The position numbers were made by a program, and so were the translations under genes. A stretch of DNA of 5,731 bases from Lachnospiraceae bacterium (GTDB taxonomy: Bacteria > Bacillota > Clostridia > Lachnospirales > Lachnospiraceae), in the NCBI GenBank assembly GCA_900770535.1, contig CAAHDV010000169.1, positions 1-5,731 on the forward strand, given 5' to 3'. Below are positions 1-5,698 of the stretch, piece after piece. The notes beneath the pieces were generated by a model. It was not told the DNA's origin. It searched no databases and was given only the letters and a program-made list of their open reading frames with translations. Position 1 is the stretch's first letter. Every line of letters begins with the position of its first letter.

Positions 1-181
1 GAAGTCCTGTAGCTTTTTTTAATTCACGGACTAACTGCCAGCCATTAAAAGCATCTAAGAGGTTGATATAACCAGGTCTTCCGCTTAAGACCTGAAACGG
101 AAGATCCTTGTCGTTGTGCATGAAAACTCTTGCCGGTTTCTGATTCGGGTTACAGCCATATTTTAATTCCATCTCGTTCAT
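1..181 (-). CDS. purH: AICAR formyltransferase (PurH formyltransferase part, stand-alone type), N-terminal fragment
   Basis: The 60 codons seen here begin [16 protein letters not shown] and contain a [18 protein letters not shown] stretch at residues 35-52. This is the typical N-terminus of the clostridial stand-alone phosphoribosylaminoimidazolecarboxamide formyltransferase. That cytoplasmic enzyme transfers a formyl group from 10-formyl-tetrahydrofolate to AICAR to give FAICAR, the penultimate step of de novo IMP synthesis. The gene runs off the left edge, so most of the protein, including the catalytic region, is not visible. The ATG at 181 is preceded by AAGGGAG about 9 bases upstream; a second in-frame ATG at codon 4 is possible but less well spaced. 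The gene lies 19 bases downstream of the IMP cyclohydrolase gene, in the same direction and with no terminator between, so the two are almost certainly co-transcribed under the riboswitch. Family assignment rests on recalled sequence similarity. The symbol purH is used for the formyltransferase activity only. Confidence 0.87.
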   Translation of the reverse strand, partial: MNEMELKYGCNPNQKPARVFMHNDKDLPFQVLSGRPGYINLLDAFNGWQLVRELKKATGL

Positions 182-200
182 CTTCGTATCTCCCTTTCCC

Positions 201-914
201 TTATTTGTTTTTATTCACGATCTTTGTCTCGTATGCGCCGGTTGCGATATCAATGTAGCGCACAAACAGAGAAACCTTGTTGTCCGGGTTTAAGCTGTTC
301 CACAGCATGTCGGTGAATGCGTCCATGTCATCCAGAATGCCGACCAGCTTCGGCTCGCCCTCAAAGCTCGGGAGCGGATTACCGTCGTGCATGTAGGTGT
401 GGATGAAATGGCCCTCTCCAGCCACCGGATTCTCGTAAGCGAAGGTGTAACGGTTGCAGGCATCCGGGTTGCCGTTGTTGCTCTTTAAGATGGACATGGC
501 GTAGTTGTAACGTCCGTTTTCCATATGAAGAATGCCGGAAATCCGGGGAGTGTAGTTCGGAGCGTCCGGCTCAAACTCACGGCTTCTGAGAGACTGCTCA
601 AAGGTGAGCTGTTTGTCCATGCCCTCGTAGATGGTGTCAGTCTGATCGCCGTTGGTCACAATGGTCTTGTTGCCCAGCACACGAACCGGAGCGTAAATAA
701 TAAGACTCGGGTCGGTCAGCTTGCTCGGATCAAAGGCCTGGGTGCGGATGCCCTCTCCATCTTCCACAAACACACGGTTGCGGCTGTTCTCGCTGCGTCC
801 CATGATGAAGTAAGCAGTCACTGCTTTGGTTCCGTCCGGTGTTTTACCGATGACGATACCTCTTCCCGGATACGCGTTTGCCTGTAACTCTTCCTGCAGG
901 GATAACTGTTTCAT
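201..914 (-). CDS. purO: IMP cyclohydrolase, PurO type
   Basis: This 237-residue protein resembles the PurO/IMP_cyclohyd family, which closes the ring of FAICAR to form IMP, the last step of de novo purine synthesis in the cytoplasm. Visible conserved stretches are YPGRGI near residue 15, [14 protein letters not shown] at 34-47, NGDQTDTIY at 88-96, [14 protein letters not shown] at 114-127 and EGHFIHTY at 167-174. The length fits the family (archaeal PurO is about 200 aa). In most bacteria this step is done by the N-terminal domain of bifunctional PurH; here the job is done by an unrelated fold, and the partner formyltransferase is encoded separately just downstream. The start at 914 is chosen because AGGAGGA lies 8 bases upstream, a near-ideal ribosome binding site. 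A ZTP riboswitch with terminator lies about 70 bases upstream and probably sets its transcription. No frameshift or missing segment is visible. The symbol purO is borrowed from archaea; bacterial annotations often give no symbol. Confidence 0.9.
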   Translation of the reverse strand: MKQLSLQEELQANAYPGRGIVIGKTPDGTKAVTAYFIMGRSENSRNRVFVEDGEGIRTQAFDPSKLTDPSLIIYAPVRVLGNKTIVTNGDQTDTIYEGMDKQLTFEQSLRSREFEPDAPNYTPRISGILHMENGRYNYAMSILKSNNGNPDACNRYTFAYENPVAGEGHFIHTYMHDGNPLPSFEGEPKLVGILDDMDAFTDMLWNSLNPDNKVSLFVRYIDIATGAYETKIVNKNK

Positions 915-984
915 TGCTGATTCCTCCTATGAATAAACATTGATGGTTCTCACTGTTTCCATGTTTTGCAGTCTGAATGAGTCT

Positions 985-1030
985 AAAAAAGGCCGCCTGA
1001 GTACCACAAAAACATGGTGCCCAGGCGGCC
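985..1030 (-). terminator. Intrinsic terminator, expression platform of the ZTP riboswitch
   Basis: On the minus strand GGCCGCCUG (1030-1022) pairs perfectly with CAGGCGGCC (999-991). The stem continues through a G-U and a G-C pair, one C-A mismatch, then ACCAU with GUGGU, to a six-base U-rich loop. Six U residues follow at 990-985. This is a classical strong Rho-independent terminator placed about 70 bases before the IMP cyclohydrolase start. Its 5' arm contains the conserved CCGCCUGGGCA element of the aptamer, so aptamer folding and terminator formation exclude each other. Ligand-bound RNA should therefore let transcription continue. Confidence 0.93.
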
Positions 1031-1090
1031 GGCAATTCTTAACCTACGTGCTCCCCCGTGGTTCCCCACTTTTTCCGCCAGTCGCACGCT
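1018..1090 (-). promoter_or_regulatory. ZMP/ZTP riboswitch (pfl motif) aptamer
   Basis: Read on the minus strand, the leader carries the hallmark blocks of the pfl/ZTP riboswitch in order: GCGUGCGACUGGCGG (1089-1075), GUGGGGAACCACGGGGGAGC (1069-1050) and CCGCCUGGGCA (1028-1018). P1 is GCGUGC (1089-1084) with GCACGU (1051-1046). P2 is GUGG with CCAC closing a GGAA loop (1069-1058). P3 is UGCC (1034-1031) with GGCA (1021-1018). The P3 loop sequence CCGCC (1028-1024) can form the family's pseudoknot with GGCGG (1079-1075). The class binds ZMP or ZTP, which build up when 10-formyl-tetrahydrofolate runs short, and switches on purine and folate genes. Here it precedes the two enzymes that consume AICAR (ZMP), which fits exactly. 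The 5' boundary is approximate. Confidence 0.95.
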
Positions 1091-1098
1091 CTGTATAC

Positions 1099-1127
1099 AG
1101 GATAGCGGATTCTGTCAGAAAATGCAA
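1099..1127 (-). promoter_or_regulatory. Probable sigma-A promoter of the riboswitch and purine genes
   Basis: On the minus strand a -35-like TTGCAT (1127-1122) and a -10-like TATCCT (1104-1099) are separated by exactly 17 bases. Transcription would begin near 1092-1093, immediately before the 5' strand of aptamer P1, which is where a riboswitch promoter should be. Each hexamer deviates from consensus (three of six and four of six matches), so support comes mainly from spacing and position. The spacer holds a small palindrome, TTCTGTCAGAA (1110-1120). No clear terminator for the transporter operon was seen in 1128-1206, so read-through from upstream is possible. Confidence 0.6.
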
Positions 1128-1206
1128 GTATTTTTTGCTGTACGTACTTTGTTTACGCATTGTTTCCGACTGACAGATTGCAGCTTGCGCCATGTTCAAA
1201 CAGCTG

Positions 1207-2544
1207 TTACTCGTTGCGGATTGCTGCCAGCGGACTTAATTTCATGGCACGCAGGGCCGGGAAGAAGCCAGCGGCCATGCCAATGAACACGGCAAAAGCC
1301 AGCGATGCCGCCGCCAGCCACAGCGGAATCCGGGAGATATTCCCGCTCATTCCGGTCATAGCCTGGCCGACATTCAGCAGGTGATTGATGGCAAAGGACA
1401 CCCCTTCGCTGAAAAGCAGGCCCACCACGCCGCCCATAAAACCAATAAATCCGGATTCCAGCAGAAACATGTTGCGGATGACCTTCATATCGCAGCCCAG
1501 CACCTTGATGATGCCGATTTCTTTGGTCCGCTCGTAGATGGACATCATCATGGTGTTGGCAATGCCAATGGCCGCTACAAACAGGGAAACGGCGCCGATG
1601 CCGCCAAGAACCGCCTGGATCATGTTGGACTGCTGCTCCGACTGTTTCATCCAGTCCGCGTTGCTGGAGGCCTGAAAGCCCATGTCGGTGAGTTTTTTCT
1701 GCACGGTCTCCACATGCTCCACATCGTCCACGTTCACTACGCAGGAATTGTAGATAAAGTAGTTGTAGGGCTTGCCCTTTTTATTGGTGGGCTGCCCCGG
1801 AATGGCCCGCTTTTTAAAGATTTTCTTTAACTGGGTTTCCAGAAGGTCCAACCTTGTATACACATTGTAGGCATAGCTGTTGTAATCGTCCACACCACCT
1901 TCCACCACACCGTCAGCTTTCAGGAGGTACTTTTTCGGCGGCTTGGGTGCGTCCTCTCCGCCGGCCTGGGACTGGTAGTAGGTATCTGTATCAAAGATGG
2001 CAAACATGGGCTTTCCCATGAAATCCACATCCGGCAGCTCGCCGGTGTCCCAGTACGTGTTGTTGCCCTTGCTGTCCGTGAACCACTGGATGATGGCATT
2101 GCCGTAGATCAGTTTCAGTTCCTTGTCGGACGGATCCGAAAGCGCGCCCTGGCCCAGCGGGATTTTTTTCAGGTACTCATAAGGCATGCCGTTTAAGGTA
2201 ACGTTGCTGGAATATTTGCCCTGCTGCAGCAGTACATCCACCCGCAGCACCGGGTAGACATCGGTTACATAAGGAAGGCGTTTCATCTGCTTTACCACGT
2301 CCTCCGTCAGATACAGGGGATCTTTTGTACTGTCTCCATTGTATGGATTTTCCACATTGATCTCGGTCAGGCTGCCATAGGAGGAAATCAGTTCCCGGTT
2401 CATTTCGCTGAGGCCGATACCGAGGGAAACCATGACCACTATGGATGCCGTGCCGATCACGACACCAAGGACCGTCAGTGCGGTCCTCAGTTTTCTTCTG
2501 CTTAAATTTTTCAGGCTCATGGCCAGCAGATCCACAAATTTCAT
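1207..2544 (-). CDS. ABC transporter permease, MacB/FtsX family
   Basis: This 445-residue membrane protein has the MacB/FtsX plan: a short cytoplasmic start with the basic stretch NLSRRKLRT, transmembrane helix 1 at about 22-44, a large extracytoplasmic domain at about 45-308, then three helices at about 311-333, 360-384 and 407-429. Family signatures are visible: SIYERTKEIGIIKVLGC at 335-351, just after helix 2, and FFPALRAMKLSPLAAIR at 427-443, the typical C-terminal motif. Such permeases pair with a MacB/LolD-type ATPase and usually move substrates from the membrane or outside space by transmitting mechanical force, rather than through a continuous channel. The outside domain has a Gly/Pro/Lys-rich segment at about 192-206, with probable extra insertions around it. 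The start at 2544 is preceded by GAGAGGAAA about 8 bases upstream. It is the third gene of the operon, 89 bases after the secreted partner, with no terminator in that gap. The substrate cannot be read from the sequence. Confidence 0.9.
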   Translation of the reverse strand: MKFVDLLAMSLKNLSRRKLRTALTVLGVVIGTASIVVMVSLGIGLSEMNRELISSYGSLTEINVENPYNGDSTKDPLYLTEDVVKQMKRLPYVTDVYPVLRVDVLLQQGKYSSNVTLNGMPYEYLKKIPLGQGALSDPSDKELKLIYGNAIIQWFTDSKGNNTYWDTGELPDVDFMGKPMFAIFDTDTYYQSQAGGEDAPKPPKKYLLKADGVVEGGVDDYNSYAYNVYTRLDLLETQLKKIFKKRAIPGQPTNKKGKPYNYFIYNSCVVNVDDVEHVETVQKKLTDMGFQASSNADWMKQSEQQSNMIQAVLGGIGAVSLFVAAIGIANTMMMSIYERTKEIGIIKVLGCDMKVIRNMFLLESGFIGFMGGVVGLLFSEGVSFAINHLLNVGQAMTGMSGNISRIPLWLAAASLAFAVFIGMAAGFFPALRAMKLSPLAAIRNE

Positions 2545-2633
2545 CGTTCTCGTTTCCTCTCAACCATGTTTTTCGCAAAATTCATGTTTTTGACTCTATT
2601 TCGTTTCAGGATGTCCTGCACAGTCACTCACAA

Positions 2634-4490
2634 TCATTTCTTTTCGGTCTCATCTTTTTCATCCATCTCTTCGCTCACTTCGTCCTCAGTGGCCAGCAGC
2701 GCAGCGTCTTTCTTTCGTTTTCTGTGTTTCATAAATATGGTTCCACCCACGGCTGCCCCAACGATCACAACTGCAGCCAGAATCACCTTTCCATATTTCT
2801 GCAGCGGTCCCGGCTCTTCCTGGGGCATCTCGTCAAAACCGCTCATGTCCATATCGTCCATGTCCGGAGCCGGTTCACTGACATAGAGCGTCAGCTCTTT
2901 TTCTACCTCCGACACCTCACCATTTTCATCTTCATAGGAAATGATAACCTTCACCTTGCCATCATCCGCAGTGGGTGCCGCACCGGTTACCATGCAGTCC
3001 ACATTGCCGGTTTCTCCGGACTTGATATTGCCGACGTAGGTATCGGTTGTCTGGATGGAGTCTGCCTCAAAACGCGCCATCACGTTATACAGAGTCACCT
3101 TACCGGTGTTGTTGATGCCGAACATGACGTTAGACTCCTCGCCCACGTTAATGGAATCCGGCATCACCTCAAAGGTGCCGGTATTCAGGCGCGGAATCTG
3201 CTTCACCGGAATATCCACCGACATGGTGTCCTCCGCGTTCTTAAACTCCGGGCTGTCATAACCGGCCTTGATGGTAATGCCATAGGAGCGCTGGTCTACT
3301 CCGGGACGGGAACTCATGCGGAAGCTCACCTGGGCTGACGCTCCCGCTCCCAGGGAACTGATTGCTGTGGAACTGGAACCGGATTCTGTGGTAAATACCG
3401 GGCTGTCAGAAACCTTTTCCGATTCCATCGTCAGCAGGATATCGGAGGCTGACACACTGCTGGAGGCGTTCTTGACGGTCAGAAGCAGATTGAAGCTTTC
3501 TCCAGCTATGATCGTTTCCGGATCTGTGGTGTAACCGTCTATAATGAGACGGGCCTTGGTGCGGTCGTGCTCATTGAACTCGTCGTAATCGTCTTTGGTG
3601 GGCTTGCTCACAATATGTACAAAGAAGGAAGTCTCAAAGGTCTTTAACTCCTCGCCGGTGGAACTGTCCGAATAGTATATCTTCATGGCAATCGGGTAAT
3701 ACCCTGTGTAGGAGTCCTTGCGGATGGCGAAGCTGTAATCCAGCTGCACCGTCTCATCCACCGTGATCTTTTCAAACATCCGGTCATAGTTGGCATCGTT
3801 GATCTCGAACGGGAACTTGGTGCTGTCTGCGTCCAGAACCATGCTGGCCTTCACGTTGTACACCGTAGCCGGACTGTTGTTGCGCAGGCCGATGGAGAAA
3901 TTCATCACATTGGGATAGGCACCCCTGGGTGCGTCCTGCCCTTCGCCCAGTACAAAGTCGTAGGTTTTGTTGGTATCGTCATCATCATCATCGGTGGAGG
4001 TGGATTTGGTGATCCAGACGCGCAGATCCTCCTGCCCGATCCAGCCTCCGTCTTTGCTCATGACAACTACCGGAACTTTATAATAGCCTTCTGACAGATC
4101 CCGGCGCACCGTACCGGTCAGGGATACCTTTTTCTCTTTTCCATCAGAAATATTCCCGATTCCCTTTGGGTGGTCCGTATCGTTCAGCTTTCCGGTCACC
4201 TCAAATGGAAAGGAATAGCCATACTGGCGGTCTTCCTCGTCGTCATCCCAGATTTCGCCGCCGCTGGTGTCAAAGGCAATCTTTGCGTCTTTGATCTCAC
4301 TTCCGCTGGTATTTTTGATCGTAAAGCTCAGCGTCATGGATTTTCCTGTTTTTCCGCGCTGAATCTTATCGGAATATACTGACACCTCCGACGCGTACGC
4401 CTGTACCGGCGCCGCCGCAGGCACCGCCCCCGCAAACAGCATCACGGCCAGCGCAAAGGCCGCAAATCGCTTCCATCTCATTTTTTTCAT
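2634..4490 (-). CDS. Secreted, membrane-anchored CARDB/COG1361-like protein, partner of the ABC transporter
   Basis: The 618-residue product begins with a signal peptide: basic MKKMRWKR, a hydrophobic core, and a likely cut after AYA at residue 33. The outside part seems to hold about four beta-sandwich domains, at roughly 36-160, 176-296, 314-430 and 437-538. Each carries a related core segment: 53-73 (FTIKNTSGSEI), 196-217 (SIGLRNNSPATVYNV), 333-355 (LTVKNASSSV) and 453-474 (FGINNTGKVTLYNV). This pattern resembles CARDB/COG1361 S-layer-like domains. Six Asp at 167-172 link domains one and two, and an Asp/Glu/Met-rich stretch lies at 540-559. One transmembrane helix at about 569-587 is followed by a basic KHRKRKK stop-transfer and an acidic cytoplasmic tail. 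No sortase motif or S-layer homology domain was seen. The start overlaps the ATPase stop (ATGA), with AGAGGAGA about 6 bases upstream. The product probably sits beside the permease ectodomain on the cell surface. Its function, as adaptor, substrate receptor or regulator, is inferred only. Confidence 0.82.
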   Translation of the reverse strand: MKKMRWKRFAAFALAVMLFAGAVPAAAPVQAYASEVSVYSDKIQRGKTGKSMTLSFTIKNTSGSEIKDAKIAFDTSGGEIWDDDEEDRQYGYSFPFEVTGKLNDTDHPKGIGNISDGKEKKVSLTGTVRRDLSEGYYKVPVVVMSKDGGWIGQEDLRVWITKSTSTDDDDDDTNKTYDFVLGEGQDAPRGAYPNVMNFSIGLRNNSPATVYNVKASMVLDADSTKFPFEINDANYDRMFEKITVDETVQLDYSFAIRKDSYTGYYPIAMKIYYSDSSTGEELKTFETSFFVHIVSKPTKDDYDEFNEHDRTKARLIIDGYTTDPETIIAGESFNLLLTVKNASSSVSASDILLTMESEKVSDSPVFTTESGSSSTAISSLGAGASAQVSFRMSSRPGVDQRSYGITIKAGYDSPEFKNAEDTMSVDIPVKQIPRLNTGTFEVMPDSINVGEESNVMFGINNTGKVTLYNVMARFEADSIQTTDTYVGNIKSGETGNVDCMVTGAAPTADDGKVKVIISYEDENGEVSEVEKELTLYVSEPAPDMDDMDMSGFDEMPQEEPGPLQKYGKVILAAVVIVGAAVGGTIFMKHRKRKKDAALLATEDEVSEEMDEKDETEKK

Positions 4491-5239
4491 GACTCTTCTC
4501 CTCTTTTCAAAGCATCGTTTTCTGCTTCTTCCGTTTCTTTTTTCTTTTCCTCGATTTTTAAAATCTTTCCGTCCACAATGTGGAACTGCCGGTCCGCAAA
4601 CCCGGCTATGTAGTTGTCGTGAGTAACCATGACCAGGGTCTGCTGCTGTTCCCGCACAATGCGCTGCATCAGCTTTAACACTTCCATGGTAGTTTTGGAG
4701 TCCAGGTTTCCGGTCGGCTCATCCGCGAAGATGATCTTGGGATTTACCACCAGTGCCCTTGCGATACCCACGCGCTGCTGCTGGCCGCCGGACATGGCGT
4801 TGGCCATATGCTTCATCTGTTTTTCCAGACCAACCAGCTTTAAGTATTCCTCCGCCTTCGCGTTGCGGATCTTTTTCGGTACGCCCCGGAACGACAGGGG
4901 CAGTGCCACGTTCTCCACCGCATTTAGTGTTTTCAGCAGGTTATAGGACTGGAAGATAAAGCCTACATTCTCCCGCCGAAACTGCACCAGCTGGTTCTCA
5001 TCCATCCGCTCCATGTGCTTTCCAGCTATGATGATCTCGCCCTTTGTTGGCTTTTCCAGACCGGCCAGCATATTCAGAAGCGTGGACTTGCCGGAGCCGG
5101 ACGGACCGACTATAGCACAAAACTCTCCTTTGTACATGGTGAAATCCACACCATTTAAGGCATAGACCTTGTTTGTCCCCACCTGATAAATTTTATATAA
5201 GTTTTTCACCCGGATGACAGGTGTTTTCTTCTCTTCCAT
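4487..5239 (-). CDS. ABC transporter ATP-binding protein, MacB/LolD type
   Basis: This 250-residue cytoplasmic ATPase has every expected nucleotide-binding motif: an aromatic A-loop Tyr at 26 (VYALNG), Walker A GPSGSGKST at 45-53, Q-loop Gln 97 in FIFQSYNLL, signature MSGGQQQRV at 149-157 (Met replaces the usual Leu), Walker B IIFADEP at 169-175 with catalytic Glu 174, D-loop GNLD at 177-180 and switch His 207 in VTHD. The FQSYNLL and GNLDSKT forms are typical of the MacB/LolD/FtsE group, matching the FtsX-like permease two genes downstream. A short charged C-terminal tail (229-250) extends past the core. It is the first gene of the operon. The ATG at 5239 has AAAGGGAG upstream, but 12 bases away, which is a long spacing. 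No better start exists, since Walker A lies only 45 residues in and the N-terminus matches the family (VIRVKNLYKIY). All catalytic residues are present, so it should be active. Confidence 0.95.
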   Translation of the reverse strand: MEEKKTPVIRVKNLYKIYQVGTNKVYALNGVDFTMYKGEFCAIVGPSGSGKSTLLNMLAGLEKPTKGEIIIAGKHMERMDENQLVQFRRENVGFIFQSYNLLKTLNAVENVALPLSFRGVPKKIRNAKAEEYLKLVGLEKQMKHMANAMSGGQQQRVGIARALVVNPKIIFADEPTGNLDSKTTMEVLKLMQRIVREQQQTLVMVTHDNYIAGFADRQFHIVDGKILKIEEKKKETEEAENDALKRGEES

Positions 5240-5261
5240 GAAATTGTTCTTCTCCCTTTGT

Positions 5262-5273
5262 CAGGCATTCCTG
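5262..5273 (-). repeat. Short inverted repeat in the ABC operon leader
   Basis: CAGG and CCTG arms separated by four bases lie between the predicted start of transcription and the ribosome binding site of the ATPase gene. The hairpin has only four pairs and no U-run, so it is not a terminator. It might slightly affect translation of the ATPase, whose ribosome binding site is already widely spaced. Confidence 0.3.
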
Positions 5274-5276
5274 TCT

Positions 5277-5300
5277 GTTCATGCACATCATACCATGAAC
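5277..5300 (-). promoter_or_regulatory. Promoter of the ABC operon, framed by an inverted repeat (possible operator)
   Basis: On the minus strand an extended -10 element, TGG followed by TATGAT (5295-5287), lies about 50 bases before the ATPase start. The -35 position (about 5315-5310, TATATT) is poor, so the extended -10 would have to carry recognition. The -10 hexamer lies inside a perfect inverted repeat, GTTCATG (5277-5283) and CATGAAC (5294-5300), with 10 bases between the arms. A repressor bound there would cover the -10 and the start point near 5280. No regulator gene is in the window. A 7-bp repeat in a 280-base gap can arise by chance, so the operator role is an inference. Confidence 0.45.
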
Positions 5301-5431
5301 CTGTCATTTAATATATCCGCTTTTTCTTAATCTTCCTTACAGATTCATTACGTGTCCCCGGGAAAAAAATTATCCAAAAAACAGCCGTTAGATCCCGCTA
5401 ATTTTTATGAAATATTTTCTAAAAAAGGGAC

Positions 5432-5460
5432 TGGTAATCTAACATGTTTTCCGCTATAAT
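5432..5460 (+). promoter_or_regulatory. Probable sigma-A promoter of pyrB
   Basis: A perfect consensus -10 box, TATAAT, lies at 5455-5460, 60 bases before the pyrB start. At the 17-base spacing the -35 position reads TGGTAA (5432-5437), which is weak. The start of transcription would be near 5467, giving a leader of about 53 bases. The AT-rich upstream stretch, with several A and T runs between 5363 and 5428, could act as an UP-like element. The region is shared with the divergent ABC operon promoter about 160 bases away. Confidence 0.6.
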
Positions 5461-5470
5461 GTCTTAAGAC

Positions 5471-5496
5471 CTGCGGCCAGAAGTTTGGGCCGCCAG
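5471..5496 (+). promoter_or_regulatory. GC-rich hairpin in the pyrB leader
   Basis: GCGGCC (5473-5478) pairs with GGCCGC (5488-5493) around a nine-base loop. Two further pairs at the base (CU with AG) are possible past a bulged C at 5494. The hairpin starts only a few bases after the predicted transcription start and ends 23 bases before the pyrB ATG. No U-run follows (the next bases are AGAAAAAGC), so it is not an intrinsic terminator. It may stabilise the 5' end or take part in pyrimidine control. The nearby CCAGAGA vaguely recalls the PyrR-binding loop, but the full motif is absent. Confidence 0.45.
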
Positions 5497-5519
5497 AGAA
5501 AAAGCAAAGGAGATACGTT

Positions 5520-5698
5520 ATGAGACATTTGTTGAATCCGTTGGATTTTTCCGTTGAAGAGACCAACGAATTACTGACACTGGCATCTGATATCGAACAC
5601 AACCTCAAAAAATATGCTCACGTTTGTGATGGCAAAAAACTGGCTACTCTTTTCTATGAACCAAGTACAAGAACCCGTCTTAGCTTTGAATCCGCTAT
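5520..5698 (+). CDS. pyrB: Aspartate carbamoyltransferase catalytic chain, N-terminal fragment
   Basis: The 59 complete codons read [19 protein letters not shown] and onward. They include [15 protein letters not shown] at residues 45-59, the classic carbamoyl-phosphate binding segment (STRTR) of aspartate carbamoyltransferase. The enzyme condenses carbamoyl phosphate with aspartate in the first committed step of pyrimidine synthesis. An N-terminus opening with HLLNPLDFS and continuing [12 protein letters not shown] is characteristic of clostridial PyrB and separates it from ornithine carbamoyltransferase, which shares STRTR. The start is fixed by AAAGGAGA about 6 bases upstream. The gene is cut at 5698, where adapter sequence begins. 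The following open frame is an artefact, and the last two genomic bases (AT) probably begin the next Met codon. It is transcribed away from the ABC operon. Confidence 0.95.

Noticed and set aside
1128..1206. Terminator of the ABC operon
   Set aside because: Small palindromes such as AACAGCTGTT and GTACGTAC are present, but no GC-rich stem followed by a U-run was found.
1381..1830. A 149-codon plus-strand open frame inside the permease gene
   Set aside because: It is His/Gly-rich low-complexity translation opposite the FtsX domain, with no start signal. It is a shadow frame.
2177..2578. A 133-codon minus-strand frame overlapping the start of the permease
   Set aside because: Different frame from the permease, no family resemblance, no ribosome binding site. 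The permease frame has the expected N-terminal helix.
2541..2585. A 14-codon open frame (MNFAKNMVERKRER) on the minus strand whose stop overlaps the permease ATG
   Set aside because: The overlap would suit translational coupling, but there is no convincing ribosome binding site before it and the permease has its own. It is too short to support as a gene.
2445..3338. A 297-codon open frame on the plus strand, antisense to the secreted-protein gene
   Set aside because: Composition is odd (rich in His, Ser, Phe), it has no ribosome binding site or family motif, and it lies opposite genes with clear motifs. It is a shadow frame.
5340..5430. AT-rich runs and the CCCGGG palindrome as a terminator or origin-like element
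   Set aside because: No stable stem with a U-run on either strand and no repeated boxes. It is ordinary AT-rich intergenic DNA near a promoter.
5494..5510. CCAGAGA in the pyrB leader as a PyrR-binding attenuator
   Set aside because: Only a short match; the rest of the PyrR loop and any antiterminator/terminator pair are missing.
5405..5608. A 67-codon minus-strand frame across the pyrB promoter and start
   Set aside because: It runs antisense through pyrB codons and the promoter, with no ribosome binding site.
1..5698. CRISPR arrays, tRNA or rRNA genes, insertion sequences, phage or toxin-antitoxin genes
   Set aside because: No spaced repeats, RNA gene signatures, transposase motifs or terminal repeats were seen; all space is filled by the genes and leaders described.
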